From CAZGUH01 sp964529005 (lineage in GTDB: Bacteria > Actinomycetota > Acidimicrobiia > Acidimicrobiales > Ilumatobacteraceae), in the NCBI GenBank assembly GCA_964529005.1, contig CAZGUH010000002.1:1-64000 (forward strand): a stretch of DNA of 64,000 nucleotides. The letters are read 5' to 3'. This document shows positions 42,384 through 51,769 of this stretch, piece by piece; within the stretch, counting starts at the first letter, position 1; each line of letters opens with the position of its first letter. The notes beneath the pieces are model-generated. The model had not been told where the DNA came from. It searched no databases and saw nothing but the letters and a program-made list of their open reading frames with translations. A program made the position numbers and the translations under genes.

Positions 42384-45300
42384 TCATGCGGCGATGTCCG
42401 CCCTGTGATCCGGGGCGTCGTCGAGCGCCACCTGGACGAGCACGGGCTCACCATCGCCGATGACCCATCCGAGGCCGGGGCGCGCCATCCCAGGCGGCGC
42501 CGGTGACGGAAGCCGGCGCGGGAGGATGGCTCCGAGCACGTCGCCGTCGAGCTCGCTGCCTCCCGTAAGGACGATGCCGCGGCGTGAGCGCCGCACCGCC
42601 GACGTCCAGTGAGCGCCCAGGCCGCGCAACGCGTCGGCTCTGCTCGCGATCGCGACCGTGACACGCGAGCGCGGGTCGCTGAACACCCGAGCGAACGACG
42701 CCTCCAGGTCATCAACGAGTTCGGCGTCGTCGACGACCACGAGGAGGCGACGCCGGGTCGCGAGCATGTCGACGCTCGGCTCGGCACACCATTCCCATGG
42801 TTCGTCGCGCAGGGGCGACCGGCGGGGGGCCACGACGCGCACCGCGGCATCCGGGTGCATTGCCGCCCACGCGCGCGCGAGCCGCACCAGCGCCGAACTG
42901 CGACCACTGCGCGACGGCCCGACGACGGCGAGGTGGGCGCCGGGCGGCAACGACAACGTCGCCGGCGCCCGATCGACGAACGACAGCCCGATCGGCAGCA
43001 GGACATCGTCGGGATCTGCGGCTGGATCGACAGCGCTGCGGATGGCATCCACCGGGACGACCGCCGGCAGCGGCTCGACCCGTGGAGCAGGCCGCGCCCC
43101 CTCGCGGGAGACCGGCGCCGCCGCTGGCCCCTCGGCGGGGAGCGGAGCGATGATCTGGGCGTGCACGCCCTCGGGAGCCACGGCACACCGTCCCGCGATG
43201 GGTGGCGGGGCATCGCCGGGGGCGATGCCGAGCGCCGACACCTCGTAGCGGTCGGTGAGATGGAACGCCCAACGGTGGGTGAAGCGCGCGAGCATCGGCG
43301 CCGGGACTGCGGTCGCCGCCCGAGCCGTGGCCAGCAGGACGACGCCGTGTGCGCCCGCGGCACGGACGATCCCTCCGAGCCCGCCGTCGTCGCCTCCCCA
43401 GGCATCGTCGTCGAGCGCGGCACGCAACGGCTCGACGCCGTCCACGACGAGTAGAACCTCAGGGCCATCGCCCAGCTCGGGTTGAGCGGCGCGCCCGGCA
43501 GCGGTCGCTGACACGTGGGCCAGGGCCCGCCGGAGTCGCTCGTGTTCGTGGAGGCCGATGACACCCCCGCATTGTGGCCACCGCTCGAGCGCGGCCAGCC
43601 GGGCGTCTCCGTGACCGTCGATAACGTAGACATGGAGTCGTTCGCTGGACCGACGGGCCATGAGGCGTTCGACGACCGCCACGGCCGTGCTGGTGACACC
43701 GCTGCCCACGCTGCCGCACAGCAGCAGATTGCCGTCGCTCGGCTGCCATCGCAGCGGCTCCTGGGTTTGCGCGTCCGGCCGATCGACCAGGCCCACGGCG
43801 TCGGGCGGCACGGCGTCGTGGACAAGCTCCGAAGCCAACGCGGGAAGCCACGGCGCCGGCGGCCGGGCGCAGCCCAGCATCCGGGTCGCGGCGCGCGCCG
43901 TCGCGACGATGGCCGACATCTGCGCGGGGCTCACCACCCGCGCCGCCTGGAGCTCGATCAGCTCGTCGGCCCCGAGTCGGAGAACGGCCCGACCCGGTGA
44001 CCGTCGGGGCAACCGCGCCGCATCCGCCACGCCGATCACGTCGACCGAGTCCGCCGTGTCGTGCATGCGCAGCGCCACCCTGATGCTCGTGTTGGCGCGG
44101 ATGTCGTCGTCGACGACGCCGCTCGGTCGCTGCGTGGCAAGCACCAGGTGGACGCCGAGGCTGCGTCCCCGCTGCGCGATGCCCACCAGCGACCGCAGGA
44201 ACGTCGGGTGTTCGGCGGCCAGGGTGGCGAACTCGTCGACCACGATGACAAGTCGCGCGAGGTCTGCTCGCCGCGCGTCGTCGGGGGCGACGCGGCGCGC
44301 GCTGACGAGATCGCTGGCGCCGAGCGAGCGCAGCAGTGCCTCTCGACGCCGTAGTTCCGCATCGAGGCTGCGCAGCGCCCGATCGGCGAGACGGGCGTCG
44401 AGGTCGGTGACCACGCCGACCACGTGTGGCAGGCCGGCGCAGGCATCGAACGCGGCGCCGCCCTTGTAGTCGATCAGCACGATCGACAGGTCGTCGGGAC
44501 TGCGGTGCACCGCCAACGAAGCGACGAAGGAGCGCAGGAGCTCACTCTTGCCAGACCCCGTCGTGCCACCCACCAAGGCGTGCGGTCCATCGCGATCGAG
44601 ATCGATCTCGACCACGCCGTCGAGCGCGGCGCCGAGGGTGGCGACGACGCGGTCGTCGACACGATGCGCGGTCCACGTGTCGACGAGCTGGGCGACGTCC
44701 AGGCCCTCGGGAGCGACGAGGTCGAGGACGTCGACGTCGTCGGGAAAACTCGCCAGCGCGCCGGCCTGTTCCGGATCGACGAAGCGGGCGAGGCGGGCGG
44801 CCGCGTCGAGCGCATCATCGACGCCGAGGCCCGCTGCATGGACCGTCGACGGGAGCCCGGGCCGGCCGAGATCGGCGAACCAGCGCGCTCGCGATCGCTC
44901 ACCGACGTGGAGCATCGACGTTGCGGAAGCGGGGAGATCGTGGCGGTCACCGGCGATCGCGAGCACACACGCCCGGCGGCTTTCGACGAGGCGGCGCAGC
45001 GGGCTCGTGCGGCGGCCGAGCACGTCGCATCGATCGGTGACGACGACCAGGTGGCGGCGCTCGCCCACGGCGTCGCGGCCCGCGCCTGCGACGATGTCGT
45101 CGCTGTCGACGTCGAGGGGGCCGCTCTCGGTGTGCGGCAGCCACGAGGTCCACTCCCAGAACGAGGGATCGGAGACGCACACGATCAGTTCCCAATCCGC
45201 TGGCCCGCAGATCGCAGCGAGCTGCACCACGAACGAACGGCCGACGGCGGCAGCATCGGCGACCGATCCGACGATGCCGATCGTCGATCCAGGCGCGAGA

Positions 45301-46460
45301 CACGCGGGAACGACGACATCGCGGAGGATCTGGTGGCGTTCGACAGCCGGCAGCCACTCACGATCGCCGTCGCGCCGGGACTCGGCGATGATCGGCGCCT
45401 CGACGCCGATGTCACCGACGCCGATGCCCACAGTGAACGCGTCGTGGTCGCCGACCCGCCGTTCCCACAAGCGCGCCGATTCGTCCTCGATCCATCGCAG
45501 GCACGTCGCCAGATCGGCGGTCGACACCTCGTGCGCGCTGCGGAGCTGATCGTGCGCTGCGGAGAGTTCGGCGTCGAATTGAGCGATGGCCTGCTGATAG
45601 GTGCGCTGAGCTCGGCGGCGACGGCGCCGTCGCGAGCACTTCATCGCCGCCCAACCGCCCACCCCGACCAGCGCTCCCATCATGCCGAACATGGCGAACA
45701 TCGGCTGGCGCATCACGACCGCGAGCGACACTGCGCCGATCAATCCCAACACGGATGCAGCCAGGCCTCCCGCCCCCTCGTCGGGATCGGGCGCCGGGGG
45801 CGCGGGCGCCTGGACCGCGCGCGGCGGCTCGGGCCGCGGCGGGCGAGGCGGGCGATGGTGGATCACGCGCCAGGGATCGGAGGCGAGCTGGGCGCGGGAG
45901 GCCGAATGCACGGCGCGCTCGTGCGGAAGCGGCTCGATGCGGAACCGGCTGGCGCCGATCTCGCAGACGTCACCGACGCCGAGCGCGCCCACCGATGGAG
46001 CCCTCCCAGCGAGGTGCAACACCCGGACGTCGTCGGCGGCCACGTCCAAGGCGACGTGATGCGGCTCGAGCGTTCGATCCGGGACACGCACCGAGACGCC
46101 CGCCGACCGACCGACGATGTGACGCCCCCGACCGAGCGTCCACGATCCACCGGCTGCCGGACCCGCCGTGCAGACGACCCGCACACCTTCGGCCGGTGAG
46201 ACGGGCGCGGCGGTCGCATCGTCGACGGCGGCCCCGACCATCGACCCCTGACGGATGCCAGCTCGTTCGACCGCGGTCGCGGCCGGAACCCGCCGCCCGT
46301 CGATCAGTGCTGCGCCATGTGGATCGCGGCTGAGCCCGAGCGCAGCGACGGCCTCCCCGGCAGTGGCGTGGGCGGGGAGGCCGCGCGCCTCTCGGCGCTC
46401 ACCGTCTGGCCCACGCACCGCCAGAGCGGGCAGGCGCCGGATCGCTCGGTTCGAAGCCAT
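42384..46460 (-). CDS. FHA-FtsK/SpoIIIE ATPase resembling type VII secretion EccC
   Basis: A 1358-residue protein. After a ubiquitin-like start comes an FHA-type domain (GRGRHIVGRSAGVSVRVPD...EPHHV). Two membrane helices follow (AASVLGLIGAVSLAVVM, FAMFGMMGALVGVGGWAAM), then a basic stretch and three FtsK-type ATPase modules. The first has an intact Walker A (GGTTGSGKSELL, K638) and Walker B (LVIVVDEFATLA, D742). The second (CGSVGSGVTS) and third (GPSRSGRSS) lack the Lys. This layout is that of EccC, the T7SS motor. No other T7SS core gene is visible here. Confidence 0.85.
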   Translation of the reverse strand: MASNRAIRRLPALAVRGPDGERREARGLPAHATAGEAVAALGLSRDPHGAALIDGRRVPAATAVERAGIRQGSMVGAAVDDATAAPVSPAEGVRVVCTAGPAAGGSWTLGRGRHIVGRSAGVSVRVPDRTLEPHHVALDVAADDVRVLHLAGRAPSVGALGVGDVCEIGASRFRIEPLPHERAVHSASRAQLASDPWRVIHHRPPRPPRPEPPRAVQAPAPPAPDPDEGAGGLAASVLGLIGAVSLAVVMRQPMFAMFGMMGALVGVGGWAAMKCSRRRRRRRAQRTYQQAIAQFDAELSAAHDQLRSAHEVSTADLATCLRWIEDESARLWERRVGDHDAFTVGIGVGDIGVEAPIIAESRRDGDREWLPAVERHQILRDVVVPACLAPGSTIGIVGSVADAAAVGRSFVVQLAAICGPADWELIVCVSDPSFWEWTSWLPHTESGPLDVDSDDIVAGAGRDAVGERRHLVVVTDRCDVLGRRTSPLRRLVESRRACVLAIAGDRHDLPASATSMLHVGERSRARWFADLGRPGLPSTVHAAGLGVDDALDAAARLARFVDPEQAGALASFPDDVDVLDLVAPEGLDVAQLVDTWTAHRVDDRVVATLGAALDGVVEIDLDRDGPHALVGGTTGSGKSELLRSFVASLAVHRSPDDLSIVLIDYKGGAAFDACAGLPHVVGVVTDLDARLADRALRSLDAELRRREALLRSLGASDLVSARRVAPDDARRADLARLVIVVDEFATLAAEHPTFLRSLVGIAQRGRSLGVHLVLATQRPSGVVDDDIRANTSIRVALRMHDTADSVDVIGVADAARLPRRSPGRAVLRLGADELIELQAARVVSPAQMSAIVATARAATRMLGCARPPAPWLPALASELVHDAVPPDAVGLVDRPDAQTQEPLRWQPSDGNLLLCGSVGSGVTSTAVAVVERLMARRSSERLHVYVIDGHGDARLAALERWPQCGGVIGLHEHERLRRALAHVSATAAGRAAQPELGDGPEVLLVVDGVEPLRAALDDDAWGGDDGGLGGIVRAAGAHGVVLLATARAATAVPAPMLARFTHRWAFHLTDRYEVSALGIAPGDAPPPIAGRCAVAPEGVHAQIIAPLPAEGPAAAPVSREGARPAPRVEPLPAVVPVDAIRSAVDPAADPDDVLLPIGLSFVDRAPATLSLPPGAHLAVVGPSRSGRSSALVRLARAWAAMHPDAAVRVVAPRRSPLRDEPWEWCAEPSVDMLATRRRLLVVVDDAELVDDLEASFARVFSDPRSRVTVAIASRADALRGLGAHWTSAVRRSRRGIVLTGGSELDGDVLGAILPRRLPSPAPPGMARPGLGWVIGDGEPVLVQVALDDAPDHRADIAA

Positions 46461-46593
46461 GGCCGCTGATGTGTGCACCGACGCGGCGTCACCGGAAGGC
46501 AAGTATTCCTTGACAAAAGCTTGACGCCCTGTGAGCCGGATCAGCGGTTCGCGGTGAGACCTCCTGTGAGGGTCGCGCGGTCTGCTGCCGCAC

Positions 46594-47319
46594 ATGTCTC
46601 ACCGACGGCTTCCCCCACCGCATCACCTCGCCGCTCGCCTCCAGTGCGAATGGCATCGCCTCAACCGCCGCCCTCACGCGATCGCCACGGTGAACGGCTG
46701 GGGCCTTGCCCTCGGCGCGGTCTCGTCGCTCGACGAGGTTCTCCACCGCGTCGGCTACGGCTGGCCCGGCGACGACGAGACCGACGCCAACCTCGGCGAG
46801 CTCGTGCGCCTGGCAGCCACCGAACACCTCGCCGCTCGCATCGTCCTCCAGCGCATCCTCCCGGGCCTCGCCAACGTCGCACGACGGCATGGCCGGAACC
46901 ATCCGTCACGCACCGCCGCCGCTTTCGACGAGCTGCTCGGGTGCGCATGGCAGCTGATCCGCACGTATCCGATCGACCGGCGACCGCGCTGGATCGCCGC
47001 GAACCTCGTGCGCGACGCCAACTACCACGCCTTTACCAGGCCGGCGCGGCTGCGCCGGCATCCGACGACGCCGTTCGAGGCCATGCACGATCGCGCCGCT
47101 GCCGACGTCGCACGTGAAGATCCGTTGCTCGAACTCATCGAGTTCCTCGCTGCCGCGCGGGAGAGCGGCGCCGACGCCGGCGACGTCGCGTTCATCGCCC
47201 GCCTGGCGTCGGCGCCATCGGTCGCCGCGATCGCTGCCGAGTTGAACGTCACCGATCGCACCGTTCGCACCCGCCGCGCCGCAGCCGTGGAGCGGCTCCG
47301 CCATGTCGCCGCGGCCTGA
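46594..47319 (+). CDS. HTH-domain protein, divergent from the FtsK-like gene
   Basis: A 241-residue, mostly helical protein. The C-terminus has a LuxR/sigma-4-like helix-turn-helix (VAAIAAELNVTDRTVRTRRA), with VERLRHV after it. The rest (FDELLGCAWQLIRTYPIDRR, then WIAANLVRDANY) recalls actinobacterial sigma-like regulators but no region 2 is recognised. The family is unknown. It starts 133 nt from the FtsK-like gene, which it may regulate. It converges on copA with a 6-nt gap. Confidence 0.7.
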   Translation: MSHRRLPPPHHLAARLQCEWHRLNRRPHAIATVNGWGLALGAVSSLDEVLHRVGYGWPGDDETDANLGELVRLAATEHLAARIVLQRILPGLANVARRHGRNHPSRTAAAFDELLGCAWQLIRTYPIDRRPRWIAANLVRDANYHAFTRPARLRRHPTTPFEAMHDRAAADVAREDPLLELIEFLAAARESGADAGDVAFIARLASAPSVAAIAAELNVTDRTVRTRRAAAVERLRHVAAA

Positions 47320-47325
47320 GTTCGC

Positions 47326-49671
47326 TCAGCGGCCGAAGCGGCGCAAACGCAGGCTGTTCGTCACGACGAACACACTGCTCAGCGCCATCGCCAGACCTGC
47401 GATCAGCGGGTTCAAGAAGCCGCCAGCAGCGAGTGGGATCGCCGCCACGTTGTATGCGAAGGCCCAGAAGAGGTTTCCCTTGATCGTTGCAAGGGTGCGC
47501 CGGCTGAGCCGGATGGCGTCGGCAGCGGCGCGCAGGTCGCCACCGACGATCGTCAGGTCGCTTGCCTCGATCGCGGCGTCGGCCCCCGTCCCCATCGCGA
47601 TCCCGAGATCAGCCTGCGCGAGCGCGGCCGCGTCGTTCACCCCGTCGCCGGCCATCGCGACCACGGCGCCATCCGCCTGCAACCGCTGCACCACGTCCAC
47701 CTTGTCGGCGGGCAGCACGTCCGACACGACGTCCGCTTCGTCGATGCCGACCTCGCGCGCGACCGACCGAGCGGTGGCCGCGTTGTCACCGGTGAGAAGG
47801 AGCGGGCGCAGGCCGAGACCGCGCAGAGCGGCGACCGCCGCAGGGCTGGACGGCTTCACCGTGTCGGCCACCACCACCGCGCCGCGGGCGGATCCGTCCC
47901 AGCCGACGACGACGACCGTCGCTCCCTGGCTCTCGGCCACCGCCATGCGATCCGCGAGCGCCGGCGGCACCGCGACGCCGCGCTCGACCAGGAACTGCCG
48001 CCGGCCGACCACGACGGTGGACGTGCCCGATGGCGTTGCGACGTCTGCCAGCACGCCCAACCCCGCCTCGCTGGAGAAGTGTGCGACCACGGCCAGGTCG
48101 CCGTGATCCCGTGCGGCGGCGACGACAGCGCGTGCGATCGGGTGCTCGCTCGACGTCTCCGCGGCTCCCGCGCGTCGCAGCACCTCGACCGCGTTCTCAC
48201 CCTCGGCCGCGATCACGTCGACCACCTGCATCTGGCCGGACGTCAACGTGCCCGTCTTGTCGAGCACGATCGTGTCGGCACGGCGGGTGGACTCCAGCAC
48301 TTCCGGACCGCGGATGATGATGCCCATCTGCGCGCCGCGGCCAGTACCCACGAGCAACGCTGTGGGAGTCGCCAAGCCGAGCGCGCACGGGCAGGCGATG
48401 ATCAACACCGAGACTGCAGCCGTGACCGCATCATCCAGATCGCCGGTTGCGATCGCCCACGCCACCCATGTGGCGACGGCGACGGCGATCACGACGGGCA
48501 CGAACACCGCGCTGACGCGGTCGGCGAGCCGTTGCACTGGCGCCTTGCCGCTCTGCGCCTGCTCGACGAGACGAGCGATCTGGGCAAGCACCGTGTCGTG
48601 GCCCACCCGCGTGGCACGCACGACGAGCCGACCGCCGACGTTGACCGTGCCGCCGGTGACGGCGTCACCCGCGGTGACTTCTACTGGCGTGCTCTCGCCG
48701 GTCACCAACGACGCGTCGACGGCGCTGGATCCTTGCTCGACGATGCCGTCGGTGGCGATCTTCTCGCCGGGCCGAACGAGGAATTGCTCACCGACGGCCA
48801 GCGCTTCGATCGGCACGCGGGTCTCGGCGCCATCGCGCAACACCGTGGCGTCGCGGGCCCCGAGGCGCAACAACGCTCGCACCGCTGCTCCAGCGCGCCG
48901 GCGCGCCTTCGCCTCGAGGTAGCGGCCCGCCAAGAGGAATACGACGACGATCGAGGCGACCTCGAGGTAGATCTCGTCGTGGCCACTCGCGCCTTGCGCC
49001 GCAGGCATCTGGCCGTGATCGGTGGGCGCCGTCGTGCCGGCTCCGCCGTCGCGGCCGGGCCACAGATCGAACGGCATCTTCATCCCGGGCCGGCCAGCGT
49101 CGCCGATGAACAGCGCCCACAGACTCCACCCGAACGCCGCCAGCACGCCCAACGAGACGAGCGTGTCCATGGTGGCGGTGCGGTGCCGGGCGTTGAGAGC
49201 GGCAGCGCGATGGAACGGCCACGCGCCCCACACGGCGACCGGCGCCGCGAGCATCAGCACGAGCCATTGCCATCGGTCGAACTGCAGCGCGGGCGCCATC
49301 GACAACACGAGGACGGGCGCGCTCAGCGCTGCGCTGACAGCGAGCCGATGGCGAAGGTCGGCGAGACGAGCGGCCGCGTTGCGCTCTGCCGGCGTCGACT
49401 CGTCGTCGATGGCATCGCTGCCGTCGTGGTCGCAGATGGCGAGGTCGACCGATGGCGACGCGCCGTATCCGATCGCTTCCACAGCGTCGACCAAGACCTC
49501 CGGCGTCACCTGGGTCGCGTCGAAGTCGATCGACGCCTTCTCGGTGGCGTAGTTGACGCTCGCGCGCACCCCGTCGAGTTTGTTGAGCCGACGCTCGATC
49601 CGTGCCGCGCACGCGGCGCACGTCATCCCGGTGACCTCGAGATCGACGTGCGCCTCATTCGACGGGGTCAT
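47326..49671 (-). CDS. copA: CopA: Cu(I)-exporting P1B-type ATPase
   Basis: A 781-residue heavy-metal ATPase. One N-terminal HMA domain carries the CxxC in VTGMTCAACAARIERRL. The CPC motif is in LIIACPCALGLATPTALLVG, the phosphorylation site in IVLDKTGTLTSGQ, the HP motif in TSSEHPIARAVV, and the hinge in MAGDGVNDAAALAQADLG. CPC with this context indicates Cu(I) export. ATG 49671 overlaps the end of copZ by 17 nt. It is the last gene of csoR-copZ-copA. Confidence 0.96.
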   Translation of the reverse strand: MTPSNEAHVDLEVTGMTCAACAARIERRLNKLDGVRASVNYATEKASIDFDATQVTPEVLVDAVEAIGYGASPSVDLAICDHDGSDAIDDESTPAERNAAARLADLRHRLAVSAALSAPVLVLSMAPALQFDRWQWLVLMLAAPVAVWGAWPFHRAAALNARHRTATMDTLVSLGVLAAFGWSLWALFIGDAGRPGMKMPFDLWPGRDGGAGTTAPTDHGQMPAAQGASGHDEIYLEVASIVVVFLLAGRYLEAKARRRAGAAVRALLRLGARDATVLRDGAETRVPIEALAVGEQFLVRPGEKIATDGIVEQGSSAVDASLVTGESTPVEVTAGDAVTGGTVNVGGRLVVRATRVGHDTVLAQIARLVEQAQSGKAPVQRLADRVSAVFVPVVIAVAVATWVAWAIATGDLDDAVTAAVSVLIIACPCALGLATPTALLVGTGRGAQMGIIIRGPEVLESTRRADTIVLDKTGTLTSGQMQVVDVIAAEGENAVEVLRRAGAAETSSEHPIARAVVAAARDHGDLAVVAHFSSEAGLGVLADVATPSGTSTVVVGRRQFLVERGVAVPPALADRMAVAESQGATVVVVGWDGSARGAVVVADTVKPSSPAAVAALRGLGLRPLLLTGDNAATARSVAREVGIDEADVVSDVLPADKVDVVQRLQADGAVVAMAGDGVNDAAALAQADLGIAMGTGADAAIEASDLTIVGGDLRAAADAIRLSRRTLATIKGNLFWAFAYNVAAIPLAAGGFLNPLIAGLAMALSSVFVVTNSLRLRRFGR

Positions 49672-49858
49672 ATCCAGCCTCCGCGACCGCGGCGAAGACG
49701 GCAGCGCGGTCGACATTGTCACCGTTGACGACGACGGCCTTCGATTCCAGGTCGATGCTGACGTCCGTGACGCCGTCGACCTTCGAGATCTCGTCGCGCA
49801 CGGCCTTCTCGCAGTGCCCGCAGGTCATCGCCGGCACCCGCAGTTCGATCGTCGTCAT
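49655..49858 (-). CDS. copZ: CopZ-like copper chaperone (HMA domain)
   Basis: A 67-residue HMA protein: LRVPAMTCGHCEKAVRDEIS with the CxxC Cu(I) site, ending VAEAGYDPVE. It delivers Cu(I) to CopA or CsoR. GGAGAGGAG precedes ATG 49858. Confidence 0.94.
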   Translation of the reverse strand: MTTIELRVPAMTCGHCEKAVRDEISKVDGVTDVSIDLESKAVVVNGDNVDRAAVFAAVAEAGYDPVE

Positions 49859-49898
49859 CGGCTCGTTCTCCTCTCCAGGCCTTTCGATGCACGCAGCG

Positions 49899-50198
49899 TC
49901 AGCTGCGCAGCATCCGTTCGACAGCACGAGTGGCTTCGCTCACCAGATGCTCGGTGTGCTCGCCATCGCCAGACGCGGCAGCACCGGCGACGCAGTGACG
50001 CAGGTGCTCGTCGAGCAGTTGCACGCCCACACCCTGGAGCGCCTTGGTGACGGCAGCCACCTGGGTGAGCACGTCGATGCAGTAGGTGTCGCCGTCGACC
50101 ATGCGCTGCAGGCCCCGGACCTGACCTTCGATGCGGCGCAGCCGGGTGAGCAGTGCGTCCTTGTCGGCGTGATAGCCGGGAGTCGCGGTCGTCGCCAT
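49899..50198 (-). CDS. csoR: CsoR-type copper-sensing repressor
   Basis: A 99-residue DUF156 protein: LLTRLRRIEGQVRGLQRMVD, then the Cu(I) ligands C40 (DTYCIDVLTQ), H65 and C69 (DEHLRHCV). The 25- and 4-residue spacings equal those of M. tuberculosis CsoR, so copper rather than nickel or formaldehyde is the likely signal. TATGAT ends 6 nt before the ATG and is overlapped by the operator, indicating autoregulation of the copper operon. Confidence 0.94.
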   Translation of the reverse strand: MATTATPGYHADKDALLTRLRRIEGQVRGLQRMVDGDTYCIDVLTQVAAVTKALQGVGVQLLDEHLRHCVAGAAASGDGEHTEHLVSEATRAVERMLRS

Positions 50199-50204
50199 GC
50201 GAGC

Positions 50205-50224
50205 ATCATACCCAAGGGGGGTAT
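50205..50224. promoter_or_regulatory. CsoR operator overlapping the csoR -10 element
   Basis: ATACCC-AAGGG-GGGTAT (50208-50224) is the GC-rich inverted repeat with TAC/GTA ends known from CsoR sites. On the minus strand its end runs into TATGAT (50210-50205), the putative -10, which is 6 nt from the csoR ATG. Bound apo-CsoR would cover the promoter. Confidence 0.85.
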
Positions 50225-50254
50225 CAACGCAACCGAGTCAGGACGGCTCGAACG

Positions 50255-50326
50255 TGCGCCCCCTGGGATTCGAACCCAGAACCAATGGATTAAAAGTCCA
50301 CTGCTCTGCCGTTGAGCTAGAGGCGC
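50255..50326 (-). tRNA. tRNA-Lys (TTT)
   Basis: A 72-nt cloverleaf: acceptor GCGCCTC/GGGGCGC with one G-T pair, anticodon loop CTTTTAA (anticodon TTT), T arm CTGGG-TTCGAAT-CCCAG, discriminator A. CCA is not encoded. Confidence 0.95.
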
Positions 50327-50582
50327 TCGACCGGCTCGAAAATCCTGGGAGGAAGCTCCCGGACTTCGTGCCGGCGTGCCGTCGGCATGGTAGTCGCCTG
50401 CGCGTCGCAGCCGGCAGGACGCTGCGGCTGCCGCACGAAGGTCAGCCCCAGCCGAAGCGGATGGACGCCCTCACCGGACGCAGGGCGGCGACCAGGTTCG
50501 ACCAATCGGGTGTGCACATCGCGAACGAAGAGCACTCGACGGAAATAATGCCGCCGAAGAATCTCGGGAACGGCGTTGTGCT

Positions 50583-50604
50583 ACGAACAGATGTTCGATA
50601 GCCT
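50583..50604 (+). promoter_or_regulatory. LexA (SOS) box and -10 of the DUF222-HNH gene
   Basis: ACGAACAGATGTTCGA (50583-50598) matches the actinobacterial SOS box TCGAAC-N4-GTTCGA at all but the first base. It is followed at once by TAGCCT (50599-50604), which ends 7 nt before ATG 50612. LexA bound here would block the promoter. Confidence 0.78.
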
Positions 50605-50611
50605 TGTTCCT

Positions 50612-51763
50612 ATGGCGGCGGTGCCAGATATTCCCTCGACCCTCGAAGATGTCGCCGATGCGATTGCGGATCTCGAGCGTCGCAGCGCGACGATCGCGAC
50701 GGCGATCGGCGCGCTCGATCGCGATGGCGCGTGGGGTGTCGACGGCGCGGTGTCGATGGCCGCCTGGCTGCGCCATCACGCTCGCATGAGCCATCGCGCC
50801 GCGGCGGCGTGGGTTCGCCGGGGCCGTCTCCTCACCGACATCCCCGAGGTTGCCGACGCAGCGACCGCCGGTGTCTGGTCACAGGGTCACGTCGAAGCAC
50901 TGGGCGCAGTGATGCGCGTCGAACTCACATCGTTGTTCCGCGAGCACGCCCCAGCGCTGATTCCCGCGTTCGCTCCCCTGTCAGTACGCGACACCGAAGC
51001 GGCGTGCCATGCGTGGCGGCAGCGGGCCGAGGCCACGATGGGCATCGCGCCGCCAGCGCCCCGCTCGTCCGATCTGCGGATGGCGCGGGCATCGGACGGC
51101 CACCTCGTGATCGACGGGGTGTTGCCACCAGCGGCCGGCGCACAGGTCGAGCACGCCATCACCACCGCCCTCGACGCCTACCGCGCCGACGATCCCCGAT
51201 CGCTCGGCGAGCGGCGAGCCGACGCTCTGGCCTCCGTGTGCGCCTACTTCAACGCACACCATGCCGGCGACGGAACGCCGCGTCATCGCCCGCACGTCGA
51301 GCTGATCTTCCACGCCCACGAACTCGGTGACCCGCATGCGTCGGCCGCAACATCCGACGGCACGGCGCTCGACGGCGCGGCGACCAATGCCTTCTTGTGC
51401 GACTGTGTCATGCACCGCGTGGTGCGCAGCGGTTCGGCGGTGCTCGACTACGGGCGGCGGCAGCGGCTCGTCACACCGGCGCTGTTCCGCTCGGTCGCCC
51501 TGCGCGACGGCGGCTGCCGGTTCCCCGGCTGCGACCGACCAGTGCGCTTCTCCGACGCCCACCACGTCGTCCACTGGCGCAACGGCGGCGGCACCGCGCT
51601 CGACAACCTCTGCCTCCTCTGCACCTACCACCACCACCTCATCCACGGCGACGGCTGGTCACTGATCCTGGGACCCGCCGCCGAGGTCGTCGTCACCACC
51701 CCAGCAGGCGCCGTGCAAACCAGCTACCCACGAGGACCCACCTCCCACAGCCCCGCCGCCTAA
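50612..51763 (+). CDS. DUF222 / 13E12-type HNH endonuclease domain protein
   Basis: A 383-residue protein. The DUF222 domain covers most of it (VSMAAWLRHHARMSHRAAAA, WVRRGRLL, VLPPAAGAQVEHAITTALDA, GERRADALASV). The C-terminal HNH nuclease motif is RFPGCDRPVRFSDAHHVVHW followed by TALDNLCLLCTYHHHLIH. Such proteins resemble the mycobacterial 13E12 repeat family, some of which are LexA-controlled. ATG 50612 is chosen by the promoter; TTG 50576 is in frame upstream but lies before the SOS box. Confidence 0.87.
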   Translation: MAAVPDIPSTLEDVADAIADLERRSATIATAIGALDRDGAWGVDGAVSMAAWLRHHARMSHRAAAAWVRRGRLLTDIPEVADAATAGVWSQGHVEALGAVMRVELTSLFREHAPALIPAFAPLSVRDTEAACHAWRQRAEATMGIAPPAPRSSDLRMARASDGHLVIDGVLPPAAGAQVEHAITTALDAYRADDPRSLGERRADALASVCAYFNAHHAGDGTPRHRPHVELIFHAHELGDPHASAATSDGTALDGAATNAFLCDCVMHRVVRSGSAVLDYGRRQRLVTPALFRSVALRDGGCRFPGCDRPVRFSDAHHVVHWRNGGGTALDNLCLLCTYHHHLIHGDGWSLILGPAAEVVVTTPAGAVQTSYPRGPTSHSPAA

Positions 51764-51769
51764 CGGCAG

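Noticed and set aside
46511..46527. TTGACAAAAGCTTGAC near the FtsK-like gene as a third copy of the TTGAC-N5-GTCAA operator
   Set aside because: The two TTGAC units are direct, not inverted, so it lacks the symmetry of the other two sites.
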